The notes: generated by a model not told the origin, from the sequence alone. A stretch of DNA of 64,000 bases from Chamaea fasciata (GCA_029207755.1 JARCOQ010000003.1:96426646-96490645), one strand, 5' to 3'. Shown: positions 48,601 through 62,910, counted from the first letter of the stretch. A program made the numbers and translations.

Positions 48601-51295
48601 AAAGAAATGTGTCCAGTTGACTGAAGGCATTAATAGGAAACTATCAGTCCTCAGTGGCTGGAGATATTTTGAAACAGAAACTTGACAGAAAATATTAGAG
48701 GTAATTGTCTTCTTTATTCTCACAAAATTCAGTGAGAAAGTTTCTCATTTAACTGCTTGCCAATGTCACAAAACATATTGGACAGCAGTTTCATATGAAC
48801 TTGGAGATCTATTAACAAAAGGTAGGATAGAAAGCTAGAACATTTTTCACATTACAAGTGATAAATGGATGTGTCCCAAAAAGGTCACATTTTAATAAGA
48901 TTAAATTAGTGAAGGAAGACAATAAGCACATAAGTCACCAATTGCCTACTTAAAGAGAAGTTATTGATATACAGAAAAAATAGGGAAACCAGAGATACTT
49001 TCATTTATTACGCTGAATTCAATAAATGGTCAAATAATCTCACGAATGGTAAAACTAGTAAAGTGTAACATAAAAGAGGCTTTGTTCAGTGATGTGTATT
49101 TTGTTTTAACTCAAATATGTTCAAATATGGCCTACTTTGTGACTGATAACGCTGTCAGTCTGAGATTAGGAACAGATATCTCATTGTACAGTTATAACAA
49201 GATGTCTTGCTCAGTCATAGGCAAAACAAACAGTATAGATTAGGGCTGACCAAAATGCTGCTCAAAAAAAAAAAAAAAAAGACAAAACCTCAATAATCAT
49301 CAAACCACTCAGAGTCTTGAACAATTTTTTTGTTATTCTGGAAAATCATAACTTTGAGAGGAACCAATTTACTGCCAATTTTTAGTTGAAAGTCCAAGAA
49401 AAGACATTTTCCTGACCTGCACTCCACTGAATAAATATAGTAGTATCTATCCTTTTGCCTCGTATCCATAAGGGTAAATTTAGACTTCTGGGTTATCAGT
49501 CCTAAGTATATTTCAAAGAACATGAGATATTAGCACTGACATTTGATAGAGAAAATCAGTGCAGAAATATTACAAATAAACAGCTTTCTGCCATGGAAAA
49601 GGGCAATAATAAGAAAGCACTGTTGAGTATAAAAATGTATGGCTAAATTACTTTAACACCTGGTTTATCATTCCTCATTATTTGCACAAACAAAAACCCC
49701 CTTTGTTTTAAGTTCTTTTACATCATTCTCTTAGCAAGAATGCAGAAGAGAATTTTCTGTGTTTGATTCTATTTCTTGCTGCTTTGTCTAGATGTAGGTA
49801 CATCTTCACTGAACTTTTAGGGCACCATTATTACTATGAATAGTTATATGTTCAAGTTTAGGTTTCACCCCATTTGCATTTGAAAGATGTGCATGATTTC
49901 AGGAAAAAAGAACTCTTTATCCTTTATACTAATAGTGTTGATATTTATAATTTATGTTAATTTGTGCTCAAAAGTAATGACCTTTTAGGTAATCTACATG
50001 ACTGTTTGCTTTCGCTTTTAATATGGAAACTTTTGGAAATCAATCAGTTCCGAAAACTAAGAGCTTTTCAGCTTAAAAGAAGCTTAAGTTTTTTATTAGA
50101 CTGGTCTTCACATGCTTATTTTTCTGTGGTGAAATGGATGGAGATTGTTAACCAGGCTGCCAAGACATATGCTATGTGGTAGACTGAGTTACAGAAAAGT
50201 AATGTCACATTATACCTGTCTTGTAATTTTTTAATGTTCTTGCCCTGTGAAGTTTACTATCCTATTAAATCTGTAGGTTAGTCTTTGTTAGGAGGCTTTT
50301 ATAGGATTTCCTAAATAGATCGCTGGTGGAAAAAATCTTCATATAAAACAATGCAACTCAGAAATTCATGGCTATAATTTAGTTTGTAGTGGCAGGGAAT
50401 CATGAGACATATTTCTTATTTCTGAATTCAAATTAATAGACATGCCTTCCTAAATTATGCTTTTCAATTTCAAAAGCAAAATCAATATGCTTAAAATTAT
50501 ATGAAATATATTTTATCCCTTGGATAGTGGCTCAAGCTTTTACTCTTCCCTTTTAAACATCCTGTCAGTAAATCATGCTGGGCAGATAGAGAGTGATTTA
50601 CATTAAACAATAATGATGGAAATATATACACCAGGAAAATTATCTGCACAAGAAAACCCAAACTAATTTCTTAACGATTATGGTTGCTAGCCTTATTTTC
50701 TGTGGAAACAAAGTGTATGGGATTATACTGTCTCCACATCTGTCCCTTTGCCTCTGCGTTCTTACTCAATGGCAATTTCAAGCAAAAGTGATGTATGGTT
50801 CAGAGACAATAAATTCCTATAAGTTTTGGTGGTCGGAGAGAAAACCTCTCTGTGAGACTCTAATAGTGACTGAAAGAATGCTGCAGGATCTTGGATTTAT
50901 TTGACATCATAGAGAAACATGCAAATCACATACTGGGGAAAGCTTCAGCTGGACTTAATTCTTTCATATTCATTCTTTTATTATGTATCAACACATTCAT
51001 ACCCCCATTAAATTTTGTCTTTGACATAGATTCTTATAAGTTCATGCCTTGCATTTTGTATGCTTCCACTGGAAAGCCAGTTGATTATGAGGCAGAGCTC
51101 ATTGCAGACCAGGGCTTGGGAGGTTTAGTGCTTGCAGGAAATGTTTTTCTCTCGTGCAACACTGTGGTATAAAACAATGCAGCCTCACTGTGGTAGTTAC
51201 TTTTTGGGCAGATCTCCAACCTGCAGTGAAGGTCCAGCCTTTGTAGTTTCTTGTTGACACTCATAGTGATTGTCCTCTTTTTGTACTCTCATGAA
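45666..51295. other. long AT-rich non-coding stretch
   Basis: Homopolymers include A15 at 45992-46006 (followed by short GA repeats), an A run near 47692 and A17 at 49264-49280. Frames of up to 111 codons (46714-47049, minus) have no recognisable family. No transposon or exon assigned. Confidence 0.5.
49264..49280 (+). repeat. A17 homopolymer
   Basis: Seventeen consecutive A bases after GCTGCTC. It could be the tail of an old retroposed sequence on the plus strand, but no upstream family or polyadenylation signal is apparent. Confidence 0.8.
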
Positions 51296-51728
51296 GGTGA
51301 TCACAGAGCTGGAACACCCTGTGTATGAGGAAAAGCTGAGAGTAGGGGTCATTCAGCCTGGACAAGAGGAGGCTCTGGGGAGACTTTATAGCACCTTTCC
51401 AGTACCTAAAGGAGACCTATAAGAAAAAAGGGAACAGAGTTTCTTGCAGGGTCTGTTGTGACACGACAAGGAGTAATAGTTTAAATTGAAGGATGGAAGA
51501 TTTAGATTAGGTGTAAGGAAGAGGTTTTTTACACAAGGGTGATAAGACACTTGCACAGGGGGCCCAGAGATGTGGTAGATGCTCCATCCCTGGACACATT
51601 CCAGATGAAGCTGGACAGGGCTCTAAGCCAGCAGATTTGGTTGAAGATGTCCCTGCCAACTGCAGGCACCTTGGAGTAGATGGCCTTTGAAGGCTCCTTC
51701 CAACCCAAGCTATTCTAGGATTCTATGG
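51296..51728 (+). mobile_element. CR1 LINE 3' end (sense copy)
   Basis: The plus strand follows sense CR1: CAGAGCTGGAACACCC, TATGAGGAAAAGCTGAGAG, TTCAGCCTGGACAAGAGGAG, CTTTCCAGTACCTAAAGG, CCCATCCCTGGACACATTCC-like block, GGCTCCTTCCAACCC and the terminal ATTCTAGGATTCTATGG. It is a 5'-truncated copy of about 430 bp, moderately diverged. Confidence 0.92.
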
Positions 51729-54700
51729 TTTGTGCTTTTCCCCTCAGTAGGGTATTTCATACCAAGATGTAGGGGCTTCTAGCTCTCATCCTGGGCTTGC
51801 TATGAACTGCACTAGTCTGGCAGGAGCATTAATTGAACCAGAGCTTTGGAACTCTGCTGAACAAGCCTTTTTTCAGTAAAAGTGGTCACCACAGCCGACA
51901 GCAGAGTCACAAGGCTTTCAGTTGAACACCAAGTCTCTGAAGAACACTTGGGCATTAATGACCTTATGTATGCCCTAATTTGTTTACTAATTCAAGGGGC
52001 CATCCTAACCTCCTTCCTCTTGTGATATATGCTTATGCTGCATTTATGTATTTGATATTGTTTAAACAATAAGGACTTTTTTCTACCACCAGAAACACCA
52101 GGATCCTGGGCACTGATCATACAAAATGTTACATCAAACAAACTGTTATTATTCTTTGTTAGGTAAAGAATAGAGCTCGTTTCAGCTGTATACTCAAAAA
52201 ACAAAAGACATTGCCATCATAATTTTAATTGTGATTTTATTTACATTTTGGGACTGCCTGGAAGCCTCCATCAGCGTCAGTGTGGCATTATGCTGTGTGA
52301 AAAACAAAGCAAAGGCATAGTTCTTATTCCAGAGAGATAATGATTTTGCGAAACTGCAGAATACCAGGACATTTTTATGTGTGCTTATGTCTGAATTAAT
52401 ATTATCTAACCCCTAATGTTTCTTCTTCCACTCTGTGGGTTGTATCATCCATTGCTGTTTAGCAGGGTGCAGAACATTGACATGATACATTTGCCATTGT
52501 TGAGATAAAGAACTAAGTTATTGGAAGCACTTTTGCAATCAATAATTTTGTTTTGTCAAAACTTGACAGGCAATGCTCCTTTTCTTCTTTTTCTCTCTGA
52601 AGGCTGTATGTGATGACTAAAGCTATTATAATCCATAGGTAAACAGAGGAGAGGAAATTATAAAAATAGTATATTTGTGACTGGAGAGCTTAAAAACAGT
52701 AGCCATAAACAAAGTCATTGATTCACTTTACAAGAAATGCATGCATGTGTCATTCTGTTTTATTGCTTTCACTGAAGCAATAAATCATGGCAAAAAAACT
52801 GTTATGAAAATAAAACCCTGCACAGTGGAAGAAGAAAATCATTGCTATGTCTGATGACTAAAGAGAAAAAAATGTGTTGACATCATCCAGAATTATTCTT
52901 GGGTGCTGAGGAGGAACTGGAAGAAGTGGGAGTTCATATCATGTGTCAGATATGTCTTGGGGGTTCCCTTCTTACCTTGCTCAGCCTTTATTCTTTTCTC
53001 ATCTCTAGCTCAGCCAGCAGTTCACTCTTGAGCAGCTCCTGTTGAAGATGACTGTTGTTCTGGTAGAGTGTCTCGGCTTCTGCCTCTTGTTGGTTTGTTG
53101 TCTATTGACAGGAGGTGGAGAGGAAAAAAAGGGATGTAGAAGGGCAGGATATAAAAACCAGAGAACTCTGAAAATACTGCAGGGCAATTTCTTGTACATG
53201 AGATCTGTGGTGTCTCAGTGATCTGCCTTGCACTTTCCAGGAGAGGGCAGGGAATAGGTCAATACTACCAGTGCAGAAAGCTGAAGAAAATAAATATTTC
53301 AGCTAGGGCCAGTGGAAAAGTGAATCACTGCAGCCACTGATTAAGTGATAACTTGTGCTCCCCTCTGACCATATCAGTACCAGTAACTTAATGTGAGGGA
53401 ATGTGCTTGAGCAGTTGAGCTGGATCACCTGGCAAGGAGTCGCTGACCATGGTTTCAGATGATGCCAACAGGAACCTGTTCCTACATGTAGTGTGAGAAT
53501 TGCACAGATGCAGAACTGTTCCCATTTGGCCGTTTGCACTGAAGGAGAAATTTAAATTGTAACTGCTCAGCAATGGTAATTTGTCACCAAGGAATTGTCT
53601 GGCTTTAGAAGTTGTAAATTCACTGATGATAACTGGGTCAGACCATGATTGTCTCAGGCCAAGGCATGATCCCAGATGTGCTTAATTTTCAAGTGTAGAT
53701 ATAATTTGTGTGTCCAGCTTTGTAACTCTAGTTCTTATCTGTTAACCTCAAAAAGGAGCAGTTTTATACTTACAGTTCTGGAGGCTCATAACTTCCAGAG
53801 ACCTGTAGATGTGCTCTAAATTATTAATCAAACTAAAAGTCTTTGAAAATATCAAGTAAGAGATCCTGATATCTATGATTCAGACTTTTGGGCAGGCAGA
53901 GACTTCCTGCCCCATAAGCTCACATTTCTTCTACTGAATTTTATACCAGGAAAGTTTCTGTTATTGCCAAGCTATCCTGTGGCTGTCATCGTCCTAATGA
54001 ATAAAGATCATGTCTCTCTTTCTCTCCTCCTCACTGACCAGAAGTGGCCACAGTTTCTCTGTGATTATACAAATGCATGCTGAGACTTAGTTTTCTGTTT
54101 TATCTCTGGTTTTCACATACAAATATTTTTAAAGCCAGTATATTTTCTTTAAGCAAATCTTAATTCTATTGAGCTAAGCAAAGTGAGACTAGCAAAAAGA
54201 GAAGGACTATGTGTGAATAAAGAATTAACCAAAGAAATAGTATTATCTAGTACATCTATGCTGTGTTTTCTCTTTCAGTGAGAAGATCTAGCCTCAGGTC
54301 TGGTTTCTACTCCTTTTCTGTTGTGACATTCAAATTCCCACAGGAATACTTACTAAGTGGCTTGTGTAGCTACTTGTGAGCCAATACAATGTCCATTCCA
54401 AAGTCACAACTACTTAGGAGAATCCTGCCTTTAGGCTCTCTGCCTCCTTGTAAGACATAGTAATGGTAAAGTTGTCACTTACATGTGTATCTTTCAGGTG
54501 TGAATTGCTAGCAGTTCAAGGTTTGAGGCTGGTAATTTCTGACTGATCAATCAAGAGCTTGCTTGAATCTGCTGAGTTTGTCTCTCTGTCAACAGCAAAG
54601 AGAAAACAACTTTTTCCTGCTGGCAAATGTACCATGAAGAGGGAATCTTTATGTTTCTGTTCCTTGCTATCTGACCAGTGTTGTCTGGAGGCATGATGGA

Positions 54701-57700
54701 ATAAATTCTCAAATAAGGAAGAAGATGAGAATGTATTCTCTGTGCAGGTAATTATAGTCTGTTACTGGGACAGTTCCTGTTGATGCTGCTCACCCTTGAC
54801 AGTTAACAAGTGACTCTCCCAAGTGTTTTTCCCCACTTTTTAGTAGAAGTTGCTGTTGTTATTGCTGTGGTTGAGTGCTAAGCAGCATGTGCCTCCCAGC
54901 ACTGCAGTCCTCAGATGCCATCCTTTCATTTGTGCTCTGAACTGGCAGTTACAAGCTCTTGTTAACAATGTGTTTCATTTAGTTGTAGAGCTGGGCAGTA
55001 AGTGAAAGAGTGAGTTTTGACTTCTAATTGAAGTTAAGCATGCTGCCAAAGGTTGGTATCCTCAATTAGTTCCATGGCCTCTGCTGGGAGTGAAGCAGTA
55101 TTCTATTTCCTGTCCATCAGGAAAGATCCCCAAACTACATTTAGTTCCTACCATCTTGGAAATTTATAGGAAGCCTGCATCAGACAATGTTAACTTAGAG
55201 GGAAGGAAACACAAAGTAAAAACTTTATGAAATTTTTACTCTAAAAATGTCAATATGTCAATTTGCATCCTGTTTTGATAAAATTTAAACTTTTTCAGGT
55301 CTTTCATTCAAAGAACTCGAGTGATATTAATCGTAAGACTGTTGATTTTTGTGTTAATTTAAATAAAACCCTACAAATTCTTCAGATTTTAAAAAAATTT
55401 CTTCTAAATACTTAAAGAATACTCATTAAATTCTGACATGGAGTAGAATTTTTCTCATGGCAGAAGGCTCTACTTCTTCACAAGCAGTAATTATACCCAA
55501 TTCATTTTGTGGTGATCTGTATGACCACCGATGAATCTATCTGGTGTAAATGGAACATTTTTCTCAACATCAGTATCATATACAATCACGGTCTCATTTG
55601 AAGGCATTATTTTTAGGCATTTTTTAGCAGCAGCACACAATCAAATTATGAAGGTAATTAGATACCCCCTGTGCTTAGTCACAATCATTTTGGATAAGCA
55701 TCATATCTCAAACTCCCATAACTATGTCTTACAATTTTTTCAAGTAGTAGTTTGCCTTTTTAATCTCAAATCTCCAAAGTTGTGCACTGAGAGGCATTGA
55801 TAATAAGTGAATAAAAAATCTATTTTTGCACATCAATATATACAACATTTTTGTTATACAGCGATAATATCCCTCCTCCTGTGTGTGAAATAACATTTCT
55901 CAGGCATGGTGCTAAGGGTGTAAATCAAAACAGAGTCAGTCTAAAAAGTGTGCTTTTCATGCTCAAATACATAAAATATGCATGTTAAATTAAAAAGCTT
56001 TGGAATTCATAAATTACTGCAGCCTGGGGTTAGTAATAATTTATATCTTATGAAATTACTTGGGTAGTTATTCATGGAAGTAACAGTAAAGCATGCATAC
56101 CACTGTAACATTGCAATACATCCCAGATTACTTAAAAAGGAAAAACATTTTTTACCTGGTGTAAATCAATCCAGATGTCTTGATCCCCTCCCCCCAGTAA
56201 AGACCAAACTGAGGTTTTCAGTCAGTGTCTAGGATGCATTTGGAGAACAATATCTAATAAAAAAAGCTAAATACGTAGGGGAAGCTTGGTGCGCATGATG
56301 GGCCCTTTGATTCCTTACAACTATTAGGATTCAAACCAGTCATTTATTTGCACTGGTTTACCACTGTGTTATTTCCTCCTTTCAGTTTCTGAAGACACAC
56401 TGCCTGTTTTATTCAGGAAAGAAAATTGAGGCAGGAGAGTGAAAGTGAAGTTGCTATGGAAGATTTTATTTTCCTTCCAATAATTTAACTGCATAAATCA
56501 GTAAGAAATTTGCACTGTTGACTACACTTGAAACTGTTTTACACAGGGAGGCTTGGCTGGGGCTATAGAGGAGAGGGTAAATATGATTCTGCAGTCACAG
56601 TCTGGGATGGTCTGCATTTGAAGCAGTGACAATCACTCTCACAGGGTTCTTCAAAACTGTTCTTAAAAATTGAGCACAGTATTAATTTTGAATTGGTCTT
56701 TTGGAATTAACAAATAGAATTTTTCTTACTTTTAAAATAATTTTATTTGATTTCTTAAAACTCAGGTTGTTTAAGAATGAAAATGATTGTTATAGAATTT
56801 GCAATGACAATTATTTTTCAAGGATTGATATTATTCCAATATTTTTTCAGTGAGAATATTTTTCTTTAAAAACTTCATAAACAAAAGAATTATGTAGCTT
56901 AATGAAGGTTAAGGGAGTTTTAATTTTTATTTTATTTTTACTGATACCAGCTGTTACAGATGTCTTTCGTCATCCAAATCCATTACTTTGATTTGGTAAA
57001 ATGCCCCCAAATTATCTAGACATGTATCTGAGCCTAATCTGAGAAAAATATCCCTGCTGCAGGACTGTGGTCTGAACAACACCCAAATACAACAAAAATA
57101 TCTTTGATGCAGGATATTTCCAAATCATTTCAGACTCTGGAGAAAGATCTGAGTACCCTTTTCCCATTGTGGATGTCATTTAACACCTTGCAAAACAGAG
57201 AAGCCAGGATTTCCACAGTGTTAGACTTAATATTCCATGCCAGGATATTCTATTAGTTATGCACTTTGAACCTCAGATTAAATAAATAACCAGGGAAGAA
57301 CAAATCCATGAAGAAATCCTCAGAAGAGGATAAGGATCAATTGTTCCCATTAGCAAATGAAAGTTCATGAAGAATTATTTTAAAACTACACGGGAAATAT
57401 GTAGGATAAATATTAGGTAAGACATTGATAGAAATTAAATCTAACAAGCAATTTAATGAGAATGGAGGAGATGAGCGAGGTTAGGAATCTTGTTTTTGAA
57501 ATGGTTAGTTTAATTATCACTGACAGTATGGAGGAAATGAACATATTAATGATCAACCAAACGCTTATTGTATTCCAAATTATTCTAGAAATTTTCTTGT
57601 GGTTATACCAAGTAAGTATAAACCTCTCTCTCTTGAGATCAAAATGAAGTCAGTGATGAGTAATCTTTTCATTTCTCAAGAAGATTTTAGGGGCAGGAAA

Positions 57701-59221
57701 GTTATGAACCAGAGGTTCTGTGCATTTTTTCACCAAGCCTTAACTTGGATGAACAGCATGAGTCTCTGAAGAGCAGCACTCTGCCTGCTAGTCCTCAAAA
57801 CTAATATAAATAATGTATGAATGGCATTCCATTTGATCTTTTCCGTGCTCTGTGACTATATATTACACTTACAAATTTCTCATACTCTCATAGGTCCATA
57901 CCTGCATTTTGTGTGGCTTTTGGTAGACAGCCACTCATATTTTCTTCCACAGAGTGTGCTGAATGTGCTTCCTACCTAACTTCCATCACAGACTTCTTTG
58001 TTGCATATGCAACTGCCCCTTTTTAACCAGGAAACTGACTAATGGTGTCTAAAAATATCTGGATTACTGCTGCCATTAATTTACAATACATACCTTAGAA
58101 AGTATCCTGTCAGAAAGCAGTAGACAAAAAGTCTAAGCAGAACTTATCTTTATGTATACTTGTAATGAGAAAATACAAGTCCTTGCTGGAGTTAAGGTTT
58201 AGATTATGCAATGGAAAGACAGATTGGGCCATTCTGCGTTTTATTTGCATAGCCACACAGTTTGAAGAATATGAAGAAAAATATATGGGACAACATCTCT
58301 CTGAATCAGAGCCTCAAAACTGCATTTTTCATGCAGATTATGTTCAGGATTCTACTGTGCCCCACTGCAGAATTTATTCATGTCTCACTGCCATTTATTA
58401 CAGTAGAGTTTGCAAATGCATAATCTGCTACCTTTCCTTTTGCTGAGCAAGGAAACAAGGAAAGGATTAGCTAAAGGAATGTAGGCAAAATATTCCAATG
58501 ATTCCTATCCAAAGCCTCAGTTTTCACTCTTGGCAAAGTTGGTTCCAAACTTCCATAATTATGAAATAAGTATTCGAAATGATAGCTGAGCATGATTATG
58601 AAATCACACATTTGGCTTTGTGTATGCATCTAAGGACACGGTAAGTTCTATTTTGGATAATGAAGATGGCTCTAAATCAGTCCATATTGTTTGTGAAAAC
58701 CTAAGGTGAGTCATTTAGCCTTTGAGGAGAGAGGTATTGTCTGAAGCATGGGAAATCTGTTTCTTGTCAGTATGAAGAAAAATCTGGATTTTTTTATGAA
58801 ATCTGTGAGATCTGGGCACATATTGTGCTTGAAGTTGCAAGGAATATTTTGAGAATAAGCTCCTGATTTAGTTGTTAAAGGCAAGTGACTAATCAAAGTG
58901 AGTTCTGAAGTTTATTTTCCATGGATATCCACAAATTATGTTTGCTCACATATGCATATATATGGCTACAGCAGATAATAGGCAAAAACCCCCTATCATA
59001 ATAACGTCCTGTGAATTACTTGGCAAATTTCTTCACTGATCCCATATCCAAACCCAGCTATATTACCAGTGCTGATCCATTACGACACCTTACAGAAACA
59101 TATTTAGATGTATATAGGATAATTTTATTTGGGTGATCTCTTAGAAATAGGCCATGTAATGTATTTTTCAGTGGGAGGTCTTGTAAACTGTCTCTTAGTC
59201 ACTTGCTAATTTTCTTACAAT
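51729..59221. other. long AT-rich non-coding stretch
   Basis: About 7.5 kb with no recognisable transposon, exon or RNA gene. Small items: a C8 run near 56189, and the word AAAAATATC with downstream TGCAGGA repeated near 57045 and 57095. Frames reach 93 codons (58165-58446, plus) but resemble nothing known. Confidence 0.5.
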
Positions 59222-59330
59222 GTTATAATAATAATAAAAATAATAATTATTTAGTACACAGCACATTTCACTTCCAAAGTGCTTTTGGAGTACTAATTAA
59301 TCCTCACTGTGAAGTTTAATGGTGCATACC
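59222..59330. repeat. probable ancient amniote interspersed repeat
   Basis: An (ATA)n-like stretch (59224-59248) is followed by CAGCACATTTCACTTCCAAA, GTGCTTTTGGAGTACTAATT and AATCCTCACTGTGAAG. This order (ATA repeat, 'cttccaaagcgcttta', 'ctaattaatcctcac') matches a very old repeat type I know from both mammal and bird genomes. I cannot name the family with certainty. It is strongly decayed. Confidence 0.4.
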
Positions 59331-59670
59331 AGAGAATTATATCCTGGCTTAATGCCAATTGCCAATCAACTGACAAGTTTCTAATTTCAGAAGATCTCCT
59401 AAGAGGAAAAAGGCGTAATTTAAATTAGCCTGGACAGCAGTGGCAGTTTTTACGGAAAGAATTCATAGGTCTTCGGAGTGCTGTGAATGTCGAGATGCTT
59501 GGTTTGAGGGTGAAATTACAAAATTCCAAAGAGATAACAACTTCAATTTTAAAAACAATTATACTAAGAACAACTAAATCTACTTTTAAAAATATCTTGA
59601 AATATATGTGTTTAGAAGGCTTTCTTGATTATTTAGGGATCATTAAAACCCAGATTCATCATTAGCTGAA

Positions 59671-59995
59671 AATCATAGAATCATAGAATATTAGGTTAAG
59701 AGGGATCTCAAGGATCTTCTGGTCCAACCTTTCCTGGTAAAAGCACAATCTAGACAAGATGGCCCAGGACCCTGTCCAGGTGAATCTTGAGAGTGTCTTG
59801 TAGGGGAACCCACCACTTACCTGAGAAGACTATTCCCATGGATGATTTTTCTCATTGTGGGAATTTTTCTTCTTGTGTTCAAATGGAATCTCCCCAGATT
59901 TAATTTATTACCATCACCTCGTATCTTTTCCATGTGATCCCTTGTGAAAAAGGAAATCTCTGACTTCTTTGTAGCTACTCTTTTAATACTGGATT
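59671..59995 (-). mobile_element. CR1 LINE 3' end (antisense copy)
   Basis: Starts with the intact antisense terminal repeat AATCATAGAATCATAGAAT. It continues AGGGATCTCAAGGATCTTCT, GGTCCAACCTTTCCTGG, GACCCTGTCCAGGTGAATCT, GGAACCCACCACTTACC and TGTTCAAATGGAATCTCCCC. It is colinear with the antisense CR1 3' UTR but from a different subfamily than the 24091 copy. Confidence 0.9.
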
Positions 59996-62306
59996 ATTCA
60001 CTGTATGTCACTTGTAGGAGAACATAGGTACAAGGACTAAATTATATGGTCCAAAAAACTGTTGTAGTAGGGCAATTTGTTCCACATAATATTTTCTTTT
60101 CTGGAAAACTAGCACAAATATTTTCTACCCTCTTCTAGTGGCTGCATAGCAGACTGTTCATTATAATAATCTGGGTCTGTAAAAACACAAATCATCTTTC
60201 CTTCCCCTCCCTGATATTTAAAACTGTGAAAGAAATTAAAAATTTTAAGTTTTGTCTGCTGTCCTACTCAACTAACAGCACCTGAGAGTGAATAATGAGG
60301 ATGGTCAGGATGTTGTGAATAACTTTCCTGTTTGAGAAAAGAACATGAATGCATACCCTAAATACAAGTTTATAGACTGAAGATCTGAGAATTTCTGACT
60401 TCTGGGCCTGTGTTGAATGCTCTGTCATTTTCAAGGGATAGAGTGTATTTGGCTTGCTCAGATATTCCTTGTTGGTGCAGATTGCTGGTATGTTGTCAGT
60501 GAAAAGGGGAGATTGACTCAAACCTTTCGTGTTTGATTTGTCTGTCAGTGCCCCAGGAAAGCTGAGACCCTTGTGCCTGACCTGTCTCTTGGTGTCCATT
60601 TGGGGCCCTATGTACCTTCAGTAAGCAGTTCTGCTGAATCAGAAGGTAGTTTCACTGACTTATTCAGGGTCACATGCCAGAAAGAGAAGCCCCCTCCTGG
60701 GTCTTGCACCTTTATCCACTGCCAGGGAATGATAGCCCCTTTGAAGGACTCACATTAACAGTTTACAGAAAAAAACTCTTCATTAATAAAATTGTGATAG
60801 GTTAAGGTTTGAGGATTGCCAGTGATAGTATCTGACTGCAAGAATGTATTCAAAGCAGTAAACTAATTCAAAGCACAATGCAGACAAGCTCCATTCCCCA
60901 ATGGAAGCTAGCTTGGGATAATCATCCAGCACACAGAGAACATAGTTCTTACCAAACAATGTTCCTATGATGGAGAAAGGTTCAGCTGTCCCCAGAACCT
61001 ATGATGGAGTCTTCTGCCAACTTCTCCCCACTCTTAATGAACGTTTGTTACCATTTCCTTATGTTTTAGGTGGAACTTGAGTGACTTTACTCCTACATAA
61101 AGTTCAGTGAGGGTGCTTGTACCTGGGGGCAGATATCTCAATATAGTACCTGAGATAACCTTGGAATGGGGATGTGTGTCAGTTCAAGGAGTGATTTTGT
61201 CATAGTTCAACAGATAATGGACATCTTCCATTACCTCCCGTGGATTTCAGCTACTGTGTGACTTATCAGCTGGAAAGTGCCACCGAGTTCCTCTTCTGAA
61301 GGGTTTTGACAGAGCCTATCTAGGATGTCTCCACTCTGTTCCACCTTCTGTTTAGCACTTTTGATTGTATTGTGTAGGGGAGGTTGGATAAGCCCACAGT
61401 GTTCCACCCAGGGAGTAGCGACTCTATTTTTCCCTCAAAGTTCTACCAGTATCTTTTTGCTCCCAATCATGTTCTGACGCATGTCAAAGCCTTTCATTTT
61501 GTGTCACATTCTGACAAAGAAGGATTTTTGGTGTACTGTTTGGCTCTTGTAGGGAGTGTAATAATGCTGTAAGGAGAAAGCTGAGCAGATACCTGTACCC
61601 CAAGTGATTTTTTCCTACACTATTTCATTTTATTCATCTCATTTCAGTGCAGAAAGAAATCAGACTTTGCAAGTTGTGAGAATGGTGGTTCTCTAGGCAG
61701 CTCTAATACTTTATATTGAGAAATACCTGCAGAAATTTTCCTCAAGAGGCTGAAAAAACTTGTTTTATTTCCACTGACATTTTTACAAGTGTTTACATAA
61801 TGTACAGTAGTTTCATTTGTTTAATGCAGCCAAGAAGCTGGAGAGGCAATTTTTCTAGTGTGATGTAATCAGGACTGCCACTGATTTTTTCCTTGGGGAA
61901 AAAGAAATCCTACCAAATGTATGTACCATATTAGAGACTTGAGAAACATGAATTACTTGACAGATTGTTAGTCTCTAGCCTGTAAACACATTTAGAGTAT
62001 TTTTTAAAGACATATTAGCTACCTGATAGAATGTAATAACTCCAAAGGATTTTACTTCAGTGTGTCATATAGATACAACCAGGGTCCTTAAAATACAGCA
62101 GAAAATAATATATCCTTTAGCCAAAGGGAAAGCAGCAGTTGTCTCAGAGGTGTTGCAGTTTGTTTTATTCATCCTTGTAAATCAACATTTGTCTTCTTTA
62201 GAGCTGCAACCAGGAACGTGTCATCAGCAAAATTTTCACTGTAACAGTTTAAAACACCTCCTTGTTAGCAGAGGTAGGGTTTATTTGAGTAAATGGTGTA
62301 ATGGCA
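59996..62306. other. AT-rich non-coding DNA
   Basis: A 111-codon minus frame (60264-60599) and a 61-codon plus frame overlap without recognisable homology. No transposon assigned. Confidence 0.5.
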
Positions 62307-62503
62307 TTCTTCCCTGTGAGGGTCATGAGGCTCTGGAACAGGTTTCCTGAAGAAGTGGATGCCTCATTCCTGGAAGTGTTCAAAGCCAAGTTGAATGAGG
62401 TCCTGGGAAACCTGGTCTAGTGGAAGGTGTCACTACCCATGGCGGGCGTGTTGGTAGCAGATGACTTTAAGCTCCTTTCCAATGCAAACCATTCTACGAC
62501 TCT
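62307..62503 (+). mobile_element. CR1 LINE 3' end (sense copy)
   Basis: The plus strand reads TTCTTCCCTGTGAGGGTCAT, GAGGCTCTGGAACAGGTTTC, TGGAAGTGTTCAAAGCCAAG, CTGGTCTAGTGGAAGGTGTC, ACCCATGGCGGG and GCTCCTTTCCAATGC. It ends in ATTCTACGACTCT, a degraded terminal repeat. This is a short, 5'-truncated sense copy. Confidence 0.9.
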
Positions 62504-62910
62504 CAAATTTTGAACTCAGTTGTCTTCATTAGAGCTAGTTGTCTACATTCCCCTTATAATCTACTGAAGAAAAGATGTGGTTCTTCTAATCTTTTATCTG
62601 TGATAGATTAAGATGTGTCACATTCTGGAATGTCTGCTTCTTTCTGCTGGTGGTAACCTGGATTATTATTACAAATAGCTCCAAAACTACATGTAAAGGT
62701 TGAGTTATAGCGAACTGCACACCAGGTAACCTCATGTCTCATACATCCTTTCCAGTGCCTGCAGAATGTAACTGGAATAGTAAACATGTAAGGCTACATG
62801 AATGGGAGGCACAATGTCTAATTGCCTGGAGACAAAATCTTGCCTTGAAAGAATCAGTATAACATTAATGTTTGTTAAATTATGCTGTAATTTTAAGTGG
62901 ATTTTTACCT
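62504..62910. other. short unassigned spacer between two CR1 copies
   Basis: About 400 bp of AT-rich DNA between oppositely oriented CR1 tails. No features recognised. Confidence 0.5.

Noticed and set aside
60264..60599. 111-codon minus-strand frame
   Set aside because: No homology recognised and no gene structure around it.
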